16,818 nucleotides of DNA from positions 1-16,818 of the forward strand of contig JBGTCY010000311.1 of NCBI GenBank assembly GCA_041748615.1, given 5' to 3'. A program made the position numbers and the translations under genes. The notes beneath the pieces were generated by a model that saw nothing but the letters and a program-made list of their open reading frames with translations, was not told the origin of the DNA and made no database searches. This stretch comes from JBGTCY01 sp041748615. Lineage in GTDB: Bacteria; Bacteroidota; Bacteroidia; Chitinophagales; CAIOSU01. The stretch's first letter is position 1. The number at the start of each line of letters is the position of its first letter. Shown one piece after another: positions 6,191 to 13,531 of the stretch.

Positions 6191-9100
6191 TCACCGCATC
6201 AGCAACAACTTCTTATTCAGGATGTTTCCCTGTCCGGTGATGAGGCGGTAGAAGTACATGCCTTCGGCTAAGTTGCCGGGGTGAAAATGGAGGGTGTAGG
6301 TTTTTTCCGAAATCACTTTTTCATCGAATAGTGTCATGTTGTATTTTCCGTCCGCGCTGACAATTTCAATACGAACGGTTTCGTCTTCGGGGAGGCTGAA
6401 CGTGATTGCCACGCTGTTTGAAAATGGATTGGGAAATGCCTGCAGCATGATTTCCCGCGAGGCGTTCATGTTGAGTTCCGTTTCGCCCTCAGATAGTTTT
6501 GCAGTCGCGCAAGGATTCCCCTCAACAAGGGAGGCAATCAATCCGCTGCCGCTCCCGTCTCCGCCATCATGGGAGTTGTCGGTTTTCGAGTCGCCAAACC
6601 ACAGAAACGGAACAGCGCCTCCGGTGAAGATGATTTTTTGAAGATGCAGTTCAAATGCACCTGCTCCTTTGCAGTAAGGCGACTCAATGAAAGATAAATC
6701 CCGGAATTGATTAATGCTGCCAAAATCGCTTAGCGGAATGCAGATGGTCGTCCAGTCGGGAATCGGTTGTTGGATGTAGTTGCTTAAAATCACCAAAGCG
6801 TTGCTGCTCCCCTGCGGTCTGATTTCTATTTTGCTCCAATCCGCCACTCCGTTCGGCACGCGCAGGGTGATGCAAATTTGCGTGTTGCCGCTGGCGGTAA
6901 CATCTATTCTCGGATTCCAGAGGCTGTTGGGCGCGTATCCTAATTTCAATTTGCGCCAACTCATTGAAGGATTAATGATTTTCAAATAGGAAGGTTCATT
7001 TCCACCCGCTTCATAATTGCAAACATTGCCGGTACAAATATCCTGCGTGCAGGGGTCGCCATCATTGCAGTCGGTATTGGTATTACAGCATCCTTCGAGC
7101 CAGGTGTAAACGCATCCCTCAACACTGTCGCATTCATCAATTGTGCAGGGATTGTTGTCATCACAGTCGAGCGGAGTGTGCACGCATTGTCCCGCATCAT
7201 TGCAAAAGTCAACGGTGCAAGCATTGTCGTCATTACAGTTCACCGGGGTGTAAACACAAACTCCATTGAGACAGGCATCCGTAGTGCAAGGCAGATTGTC
7301 GCTGCAATCAGAATCAACGGTGCATTGCGGAGCTTCCTGCAGGATGATGGTGAGGTCAGATAATTTAGAAATGCCTTCAGTTCCATTGCCGTTCGTACTC
7401 GAATAAGGCGTTACGCGAATCGCATAAAATCCTGTGGATACATTCCACTTGTAATAATTACCGTTTCCGTCACCTGCTATCGCGTAAGGCGCGACATTTT
7501 CATTTCTGAAAAGGCTGTTGTTGACAAAAAAGCGAACGCTGCCGGTTGGCGAGCAGACATCCGCGCGGATATTGATATTAGGTGTGTGAAAAAGATTCAC
7601 AGTATCTTGTGCTTTCAGCGGACGAATCTCTTCGTTGTTATTCGTGTTGATGAGCATGAGCGTGACGACTGTCAGTTGACAGGATGCACATGCCTGCGTG
7701 TTGCAGCTTTGCGTTTCTACCAAGATTGGACAAGCGGCACTACCAAACTGTGGATGCACGAGAATGGTTCTTGTTCTGGTCTGAATGCCTTCTCCGCAAC
7801 TTTCAGAACATGCTGACCACGCGCTCCACGCGCTCACTTCGCAATCTACAGCACATGAATTCGGAATCACTCCGGTATTTCCACCTGCACAAACATTGCA
7901 ATCATCAATATAAGCGGTTCCAAAACAATCACCATCACAGTCTTTATTTTCATCATTACCAAAACAAACTCCGCAATCATCTTTGTTTGAATTAGCGCTG
8001 TGTCCTGTGTTTCCTTCGCTGCAAATATTGCAATCATCGAAAAATGCTGTCCCGCCAAAATCACTATTGCAATCTTCGAAGCAAGGTGAGATTTCCGTGT
8101 TTCCTCCGGCACAATTTCCGCATTCATCTATAAAAGCTGTACCAAAACAATCATCATTACAATCCTTGTCAGCGTTGGCGACATGGCTGGTATTACCGCT
8201 GCTGCATACATTGCAATCATCTAAAAACGCTACTCCACCCAAATCTCCATTGCAATCAAAATAGCAGGGATTCACTCCGGAGTTTCCACCCGTGCAATTC
8301 CCGCAATCATCAATGACAGCAACGCCAAAACAATCTCCGAAACAATCTTTGTTTTCATTATTTCCAAAACAAATTCCGCATTCGTCCTTGTTGGAATTAG
8401 CGATGTGTCCGGTGTTTCCTTCGCTGCAAATATTGCAATCATCAAAAAAAGCCGTGCCGCCAAAATCACCATGACAATCTTCGATGCAAGGTGCACTCCC
8501 GGTATTTCCTCCCGCACAATAGCCGCAACTATCTATATAAGCCGAACCGAAACAATCTCCGAAGCAATCTTTGTTTTCATTATTACCAAAACAAATTCCG
8601 CAATCATCTTTGTCGGAATTGGAAATGTGTCCGGTGTTTCCTGCACTGCAAATATTGCAATCATCGAAAAATGCGCTGCAGCCTAAATCACCGTTGCAGT
8701 CTTCCACACAAGGTGAGTTTCCGGTGTTCCCTCCCGCACAAACTCCGCAACTATCTATGAATGCCATTCCGAAACAATCTCCAAAACAATCTTTGTCTTC
8801 GTTTGGAATTTGCCCGGTGTTTCCACCGCTGCACACATTGCAATCATCGGGCAGCGCTTCCCCGTCTAAATCGCCATTGCAGTCAATATTACATGGCGGG
8901 ATTCCAGTTGAGCCGCCCGCGCACACTTTACAATCATCAAAAAAAGCCGCACCGAAACAGACACCGTTGCAATCTTTATCGGCATTGGGCTGGTGACCGG
9001 TGAGTCCTCCCGCGCACTCTCCGCAGTCATCGGGCAACGCGGTTCCGCCAATGGTTCCGTTGCAATCGGTGGATTGATTGATCACCGTGAAGCTCACAGC

Positions 9101-11494
9101 ATGTGACGCGAGTAAATCTCCTTTCCCGTTTAACCCGCTGTAGGCAGTAGCTGTGACGGTGTAATTTCCCAAAGCGGGTGTCCAGTTATAATAATTTCCA
9201 TTGTTGTTATCGCCCGCCATCGCCCAGGGAGCCGCGTTCTCCGTATTGAAATTCGGATTTTGATTCAACCCGAAAATGACGCTGCGTTCATTGCCTAAAT
9301 CGAAATCCGCGCGGATATTCAGCTTGTTGCCGGTGGTGTAAAGATTAATCACTTTCCCTTCGAAAAGATTGCCGATGTCGGTGTTGGAATCAGAATTTAT
9401 CAACGTGAAAATGGTGGGGATTTCCGTTTCTTCCGATACATAAATAGTAATCGTTTCAGAAGCGGAGCTGAGGCTGTCGTCATAAATGGCAACGGCTGTT
9501 AAATTATAAGTACCTACCCCCAAACCGCTTTGCAAAAAAGCGAAAGGCGCCACAGCGCTTTCCCCAGCTTTTACCGTTTCAATATAATATTCAACTTTCT
9601 GCACTGAGCCTGAAAAATCCAAGAGGGCGACTTCTAGATGTATGTTGTCCTGCTCGTTGAATACCGCGCCATTCGCGGGGTTGCTGAACGCGATGCTGAC
9701 GGGAGTTTCATCCGGGTTGATAATTTCAAGCCATGCAACCCAGTCGAGAGATTGTTCATAAGGCGGTTGATGAATGAGTGTGTTGAGATTTCCACTAATA
9801 ATGCCCCCATACACCAAATTGTCATTACGCGGGTCAAACCATCTTAATTGAAAAAAAGCATCGGGCAGTTCGATGTGCGTGGATTGTCCATTGTACAGGT
9901 AAATAACATACACGGAATCTGGTTTGGTAAAACAATACGCGTCAGTGTTTGAAACCAAATCATAGTGCGCCATCATTTCATGGAAAGGAAGATGATTTTG
10001 AAAAAAACGGATGGCGTAAGCGGTTTGCTGCCAGAGCGGCTCCACGATGCGCCAGTCTTCAGATTGAATGTCGCCAAACGAACCATGATAACCGAAGTAC
10101 CACTCCACGCCCGCACCACCGCCCATGAGATTGCCCCACAACACAGTTCTGCGTAAAGTATTCAACGCAGAGAGCGTGGAATTCACGGGAGGTTGTTGTT
10201 CATCACCATAAATCGCCCACCTTCTGCCGGCACTGTCTGAACGCTCGCGCAACAGTTTTGCATAACCATTGTATGAGTTAGTGATGCCGCTTTGCAGCGA
10301 AGTACATTCGAAATTTTCATTTCCCAGCACTCCGTCATAGCGAAAAAGCTGGTCGTTGCGGATGTGAAACGTAATCGGGTGATGATAGGGGTCTAAGTGG
10401 CGAATGTAGCCTGCAAAGTCTTTCAACGCGGCTATACTATTGGAGCTTTCTTCCCCGAGATTCCACTGTAGCGCGGGATGATGCGCGAAACGCGCCACTA
10501 ATTCGCGGTAATATAATTTCCGCTCCAAGCCGAGCGAGCCGTTGTTGAGTTCCTGGTCGTTTTCCACTTCCTGCGTGACGAGATGCAGTTGGATGCCCAA
10601 CCGATCCATGTGTTCAAACACGATTTCCCACTGGTCGAGTTTGCTGCAATCAAAGCGCTTGCGCTCATCGGGATGATTCCATATCCACGTGTCCATACCG
10701 TCACCGCCATCTATATTATAGGTGAGAAAATAAACGCTGTTGCCTTCCTGCGAAGCGAGATAATTCAGAATACCGATAATGCCTTTTCCCTTGCCGTTTT
10801 GCCAGACGGGGTCACCGGGGAGCCAATCCTGCACATGCGGCTCGTAGCGGTGCAAGCCGTTAATCAGATTCTGGTCGGGCTCGCCTCCGGGCAGATTGTA
10901 GGTGCCGTCAAATTCAAAATAGCCGAGAAAATTTTCAGGGCTGTCCGCTCCGCCTTTTAAATAGTATTCACCAGTTTCCGCGAAGCGCAGGTAATATTCC
11001 CCGACATATTTCAGCAACCCTTTGGCGCGAAAATCTTTGCCGGTTTTGTCGGTGGGAGTAATGGAAAACGTATCGGAATATCCATCGAGCGGAGCGATAG
11101 GTGTTCCGGCAAATTTTGCCGTGTCAACGGAAATATCCGAGCCGGTTCTGAATGATACCGTGTAGCTCCACAATCCTGTTTCATCCGGCAGCAGGTACGC
11201 GCGCCATTTGTCGCCACAGGAATCGCTGGTTTCGGCAGCATTGCCATCAGCGGCAAAAAAACCGGGTGCGTCAAACACTCGTCCGCCTGGTGTGGTGAAA
11301 CTCACTTGCAGGCGATAGTCTAAAAAAGGATTTGGTGTGGCAACCTCGCACATGGCGGCTCCGGAGAAAGTAAAAGTCAGTTTGTGCCACTTTTTGAATT
11401 CACCGGTTATTTCGTGTTGCGCATTTGAAGAAAAAGCACACCAAAAAATGGCAGCAACCGTGAGGCAAAGTTTAAATGAAAGAGGTATGTTCAC
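6191..11494 (-). CDS. giant T9SS-secreted multidomain protein: DUF5060/glycoside-hydrolase-like with Cys-rich repeats and a TSP1 domain
   Basis: 1767 residues. The start is a GTG at 11494; an in-frame TAG upstream excludes a longer ATG form, and the N-terminus is a good Sec signal (1-26). Order: DUF5060-like beta domain (about 27-130); glycoside-hydrolase-like barrel (about 140-560) with candidate acid/base E348 or E349 in WNLGEESS and candidate nucleophile E432 in YGDEQQP; Ig-like domain (about 596-690); beta domain A (694-806); six Cys-rich super-repeats (810-1216); thrombospondin type 1 repeat (1218-1269, WSAWSACSESCGEG); beta domain B (1274-1386), a copy of A; four CTDC-type Cys repeats (about 1391-1492); a CBM-like domain (about 1503-1625); and a T9SS type A sorting domain (about 1685-1767, AFPNPFSNSV to KKLLLMR). 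It is probably cell-surface or secreted and acts on a polysaccharide; the substrate is unknown. No clear promoter seen. Confidence 0.9.
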   Translation of the reverse strand: MNIPLSFKLCLTVAAIFWCAFSSNAQHEITGEFKKWHKLTFTFSGAAMCEVATPNPFLDYRLQVSFTTPGGRVFDAPGFFAADGNAAETSDSCGDKWRAYLLPDETGLWSYTVSFRTGSDISVDTAKFAGTPIAPLDGYSDTFSITPTDKTGKDFRAKGLLKYVGEYYLRFAETGEYYLKGGADSPENFLGYFEFDGTYNLPGGEPDQNLINGLHRYEPHVQDWLPGDPVWQNGKGKGIIGILNYLASQEGNSVYFLTYNIDGGDGMDTWIWNHPDERKRFDCSKLDQWEIVFEHMDRLGIQLHLVTQEVENDQELNNGSLGLERKLYYRELVARFAHHPALQWNLGEESSNSIAALKDFAGYIRHLDPYHHPITFHIRNDQLFRYDGVLGNENFECTSLQSGITNSYNGYAKLLRERSDSAGRRWAIYGDEQQPPVNSTLSALNTLRRTVLWGNLMGGGAGVEWYFGYHGSFGDIQSEDWRIVEPLWQQTAYAIRFFQNHLPFHEMMAHYDLVSNTDAYCFTKPDSVYVIYLYNGQSTHIELPDAFFQLRWFDPRNDNLVYGGIISGNLNTLIHQPPYEQSLDWVAWLEIINPDETPVSIAFSNPANGAVFNEQDNIHLEVALLDFSGSVQKVEYYIETVKAGESAVAPFAFLQSGLGVGTYNLTAVAIYDDSLSSASETITIYVSEETEIPTIFTLINSDSNTDIGNLFEGKVINLYTTGNKLNIRADFDLGNERSVIFGLNQNPNFNTENAAPWAMAGDNNNGNYYNWTPALGNYTVTATAYSGLNGKGDLLASHAVSFTVINQSTDCNGTIGGTALPDDCGECAGGLTGHQPNADKDCNGVCFGAAFFDDCKVCAGGSTGIPPCNIDCNGDLDGEALPDDCNVCSGGNTGQIPNEDKDCFGDCFGMAFIDSCGVCAGGNTGNSPCVEDCNGDLGCSAFFDDCNICSAGNTGHISNSDKDDCGICFGNNENKDCFGDCFGSAYIDSCGYCAGGNTGSAPCIEDCHGDFGGTAFFDDCNICSEGNTGHIANSNKDECGICFGNNENKDCFGDCFGVAVIDDCGNCTGGNSGVNPCYFDCNGDLGGVAFLDDCNVCSSGNTSHVANADKDCNDDCFGTAFIDECGNCAGGNTEISPCFEDCNSDFGGTAFFDDCNICSEGNTGHSANSNKDDCGVCFGNDENKDCDGDCFGTAYIDDCNVCAGGNTGVIPNSCAVDCEVSAWSAWSACSESCGEGIQTRTRTILVHPQFGSAACPILVETQSCNTQACASCQLTVVTLMLINTNNNEEIRPLKAQDTVNLFHTPNINIRADVCSPTGSVRFFVNNSLFRNENVAPYAIAGDGNGNYYKWNVSTGFYAIRVTPYSSTNGNGTEGISKLSDLTIILQEAPQCTVDSDCSDNLPCTTDACLNGVCVYTPVNCNDDNACTVDFCNDAGQCVHTPLDCDDNNPCTIDECDSVEGCVYTWLEGCCNTNTDCNDGDPCTQDICTGNVCNYEAGGNEPSYLKIINPSMSWRKLKLGYAPNSLWNPRIDVTASGNTQICITLRVPNGVADWSKIEIRPQGSSNALVILSNYIQQPIPDWTTICIPLSDFGSINQFRDLSFIESPYCKGAGAFELHLQKIIFTGGAVPFLWFGDSKTDNSHDGGDGSGSGLIASLVEGNPCATAKLSEGETELNMNASREIMLQAFPNPFSNSVAITFSLPEDETVRIEIVSADGKYNMTLFDEKVISEKTYTLHFHPGNLAEGMYFYRLITGQGNILNKKLLLMR
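7019..7324 (-). repeat. four CTDC-type cysteine repeats inside the giant protein
   Basis: Residues 1391-1492 contain four units of about 23-32 residues around a (D)N/D-x-P/A-C-T-x-D-x-C core: PCTTDAC, ACTVDFC, PCTIDEC and PCTQDIC. The first three are linked by V-Y/H-T-P/W-type connectors. This resembles the Dictyostelium-type CTDC repeat family. The units probably form small disulphide-bonded, Asp-rich and perhaps Ca2+-binding modules. Confidence 0.7.
7847..9067 (-). repeat. six tandem Cys/Asp/Gly-rich super-repeats (about 183 or 222 nt each) inside the giant gene
   Basis: Residues 810-1216 divide at each DC(N/H)(G/S)D-like start into R1 9067-8885, R2 8884-8702, R3 8701-8480, R4 8479-8258, R5 8257-8075 and R6 8074-7847. 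Each holds two half-units of the form G-x-A-x-x-D-D/S/E-C-x-x-C-x-x-G-N-T-G. R1, R2 and R5 are 61 residues. R3, R4 and R6 are 74-76 because they carry an extra 13-residue piece (D/E-C-G-I/V-C-F-G-N-N/D-E-N-K). Stretches of about 30 nt are identical between R4 and R6. The Asp-rich, even-Cys pattern suggests rigid Ca2+-binding, disulphide-bonded stalk modules (inference). Confidence 0.9.
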
Positions 11495-11715
11495 GAAGGG
11501 CTATGTGAAATTATCCTTTACATGATTCTGGTTGAATTTTAATTATTAACACATTGTTTGATGACTGTATAAGAAGATTTACAAAGGTGATGAGAAGTGT
11601 GAAATAGAATGGAGATGGCTGCCCTGGCAAGGTCTATGTTCAGCCTATAATCAGAAAATTTATCTGACATTTTTGAAAAGAATCAAAAAAAAATTTGAAA
11701 TGAAGAGAAAAACTT

Positions 11716-12066
11716 TCAGGCGGAAAAAGAATCACCGCATCCGCAGGTTTTGGTGGCGTTGGGATTATTGAAGATGAAGCCTCGGGCTTCAAGTCCGTCT
11801 TTGTAATCAATTTCGATTCCGGCTAAATAGAGTTGTTGCGCTTTGTTAATGAAAACTTTCAAACCCTGATAATCGAATTCTTCATCCAGCTCTTCTTTTT
11901 TGTCAAAACCGAGAATGTAAGAAAATCCGGCACAGCCGCCTCCTTTCACCCCGATTCTCAGTCCCTGATCTTGCGGGATATTTTTTTCGGCAGACAATCG
12001 TTTCAGTTCCTGTAATGCCCCTTCGGTCAGCGATACTGGACTTTGTTGTGTAGTAGTTTGATTCAT
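11716..12066 (-). CDS. A-type iron-sulfur carrier (IscA/SufA/ErpA-like)
   Basis: 116 residues from the ATG at 12066. The three cluster-binding cysteines are present: C45 in KGGGCAGFSY, and C108 and C110 in TKTCGCGDSF at the C-terminus, the C-x62-C-x-C pattern of the HesB/IscA family. These cytoplasmic proteins hold and pass on Fe-S clusters or iron during cluster assembly. The frame extends to a TTG at 12099, but that codon overlaps the -7 promoter element at 12097-12104, so the ATG is the sensible start. It is a single gene, divergent from the + operon beginning at 12238; no suf or isc genes adjoin it. The sequence does not decide between IscA, SufA and ErpA. Confidence 0.93.
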   Translation of the reverse strand: MNQTTTQQSPVSLTEGALQELKRLSAEKNIPQDQGLRIGVKGGGCAGFSYILGFDKKEELDEEFDYQGLKVFINKAQQLYLAGIEIDYKDGLEARGFIFNNPNATKTCGCGDSFSA

Positions 12067-12096
12067 CTTGTAAAATACTTTTGAATACCAATGCAA

Positions 12097-12104
12097 CAAA
12101 GTTA
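12097..12104 (-). promoter_or_regulatory. -7 element for the Fe-S carrier gene
   Basis: TAACTTTG on the minus strand (12104-12097) fits TAnnTTTG exactly. It predicts a start near 12090 and a leader of about 25 nt before the ATG at 12066. No TTG is found 19-21 nt upstream, so only half of the promoter is supported. Confidence 0.45.
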
Positions 12105-12158
12105 GTTGAATCAGAGTTTCAGTTTTGTTTAATAAAGCGCAGTTCAGAAAATTGATGC

Positions 12159-12189
12159 TTTGCGATTTAAGGATTTACTGCAATATTTG
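12159..12189 (+). promoter_or_regulatory. Bacteroidota-type promoter for the 12238-14436 operon
   Basis: TTTG (12159-12162), a 19-nt spacer, then AATATTTG (12182-12189), one mismatch from TAnnTTTG. Spacing is ideal. The predicted start near 12195 leaves a leader of about 43 nt before the ATG at 12238. Confidence 0.5.
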
Positions 12190-12237
12190 TGAACGGGAAA
12201 GTGCTGATTCGTTCATGCTTTAAAAACACCAAATCAA

Positions 12238-12765
12238 ATGATGGAACATATTCTTGAAATTTTAAAATACGTTTTACCTTCTCTCATCGTGTTTCTGACC
12301 GCTTACTTTGTGCTGAAGTCTTTTTTTCAGAATGAACAAAAAAAATTAGACCATCAACTGAGAGTGGAAAGCAGAAAAGATACGCTGCCGCTGCGTTTGC
12401 AGGCTTATGAGCGATTGGCTGTTTTATTGGAGCGTATCAGTCCGGCAAGTTTGCTTCCCCGTTCCATCAAGCCGGGCATGACCGCGCAAATGCTCCAGCA
12501 GGTTTTACTGCAATCCATCCGAATGGAATACGAGCATAATATTTCACAACAAATCTATGTATCTGCCAAGCTATGGCGGATGATTAGTTTGGTGAAAGAC
12601 GAAATGATTAAAGACATCAACCTGCTTTGCGCTTCCATTTCGCCCGATGCCCCTGCAAAGCAATTGAGCAGACGCATCTTGGAACATTACATGGAATCCA
12701 GCGAAACATTGCTGACACATCAAGCCATTGACGCCATCAAGCAGGAAGTGAAAAAACTTTTCTGA
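12238..12765 (+). CDS. conserved membrane-anchored helical protein of unknown function
   Basis: 175 residues. One N-terminal membrane helix (about 8-29, ILKYVLPSLIVFLTAYFVLK) is followed by a basic, highly helical cytoplasmic part: LDHQLRVESRKDTLPLRLQA, then YERLAVLLERISP. No enzyme motif is visible. The R-x-E-x-R-K-D-T-L-P-L-R-L-Q-A-Y-E-R-L segment recalls a conserved Bacteroidota-only family of about this length, from memory; function is not known to me. It is the first gene of a + unit. The nucleotidase lipoprotein gene begins 16 nt after its stop, so the three genes are probably co-transcribed. A second ATG at 12241 could equally serve as start. Confidence 0.8.
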   Translation: MMEHILEILKYVLPSLIVFLTAYFVLKSFFQNEQKKLDHQLRVESRKDTLPLRLQAYERLAVLLERISPASLLPRSIKPGMTAQMLQQVLLQSIRMEYEHNISQQIYVSAKLWRMISLVKDEMIKDINLLCASISPDAPAKQLSRRILEHYMESSETLLTHQAIDAIKQEVKKLF

Positions 12766-12781
12766 TTATCTTAGTTTCAGG

Positions 12782-13531
12782 ATGAAAAGTTTACTCCAAT
12801 TATTTTCTGTCGCGTTATTTGCCGCTTTCCTGCTGACTGCCTGTGGAAAAAGTTTTTATCCGGCAACAATCAGCAATCATTATTATTCAATCAACTCCAA
12901 TGAATTAGTTGACAGCGCCATCATTCATTACATCAAACCCTACCGCGACAGCCTTAAAAATGAAATGCGGGAAGTAATCGCGACTTCAGCGATGACACTC
13001 CCGAAAGCCAAACCGGAATCCCTGATGGGCAATTTGATTGCGGACCTGGTGCTTGAAAAAGGAAAACAATATTTTGAAGAAGGCGCTGACTTCAGTGTGG
13101 TGAACTATGGCGGGTTGCGCATTCCCGCGATACCTGCCGGAGAGATTACAACAGGCACGGTTTTCGAGCTGATGCCGTTTGATAATTATTTAGTCCTGAT
13201 GGAAATCAAGGGAACGGTCGTTCAGCAATTAGCGGATGTCATTGCCGCCAATGGAGGTTGGCCCGTTTCCGGAATAAATTTTACAATTAAAAATGAAAAA
13301 GCCTTGCAAATATCATTGAACAATATACCTTTGCTGCCCGAAAAAATTTACCGCGTATTGATTTCAGATTACCTGGCGGATGGCGGTGACAATTTGTTTT
13401 TCCTGAAAAATGAGCAAAGAAAAAATTCAGGCATCCTGCTAAGAGATGTGATTTTGGAATTTTTTAAAGAAAAAACAAAGGAAGGAAAAGTTATTTCATC
13501 TAAATTAGACAACAGAATCATAGTTCAATGA
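12782..13531 (+). CDS. lipoprotein consisting of the 5'-nucleotidase C-terminal (substrate-binding) domain
   Basis: 249 residues. A lipoprotein signal peptide ends in the lipobox LTAC, with C21 the predicted lipidated residue. The rest (about 65-245) matches the C-terminal domain of UshA-type 5'-nucleotidases: G-N-L-I-A-D-L-V-L near the start, D-F-S-V-V-N-Y-G-G-L-R, GEITTGTVFELMPFDN, then Y-L-A-D-G-G-D-N-L. In the fused enzymes this domain binds the nucleotide base and rotates towards the metal site. No metallophosphatase domain is attached; it is encoded by the next gene, which starts 4 nt before this one ends (ATGA). The two products very likely act together in the periplasm or at the outer membrane. 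Confidence 0.9.
   Translation: MKSLLQLFSVALFAAFLLTACGKSFYPATISNHYYSINSNELVDSAIIHYIKPYRDSLKNEMREVIATSAMTLPKAKPESLMGNLIADLVLEKGKQYFEEGADFSVVNYGGLRIPAIPAGEITTGTVFELMPFDNYLVLMEIKGTVVQQLADVIAANGGWPVSGINFTIKNEKALQISLNNIPLLPEKIYRVLISDYLADGGDNLFFLKNEQRKNSGILLRDVILEFFKEKTKEGKVISSKLDNRIIVQ

Noticed and set aside
7983..9003. Plus-strand open frames of 80-140 codons across the repeat region
   Set aside because: They are antisense shadows of the repetitive minus-strand coding sequence, with S/P/Q-rich composition that simply mirrors the repeats.
7847..9067. Regularly spaced repeats that could suggest a CRISPR array or minisatellite
   Set aside because: The period is 183 or 222 nt, it stays in frame, and it encodes matching Cys-rich protein units; there are no short identical repeats with unique spacers.
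11582..11589. -7 promoter element for the giant gene (CACCTTTG on the minus strand)
   Set aside because: It has one mismatch in the critical TA and no TTG 19-21 nt upstream, so I did not annotate it.
11651..11667. Inverted repeat TCAGA-N7-TCTGA as a terminator for the Fe-S carrier gene
   Set aside because: The stem is only 5 bp and AT-rich, and on the minus strand no T-run follows.
12067..12099. Eleven-residue longer N-terminus of the Fe-S carrier from a TTG
   Set aside because: The TTG overlaps the -7 promoter element and the added residues are not family-like; the ATG at 12066 fits better.
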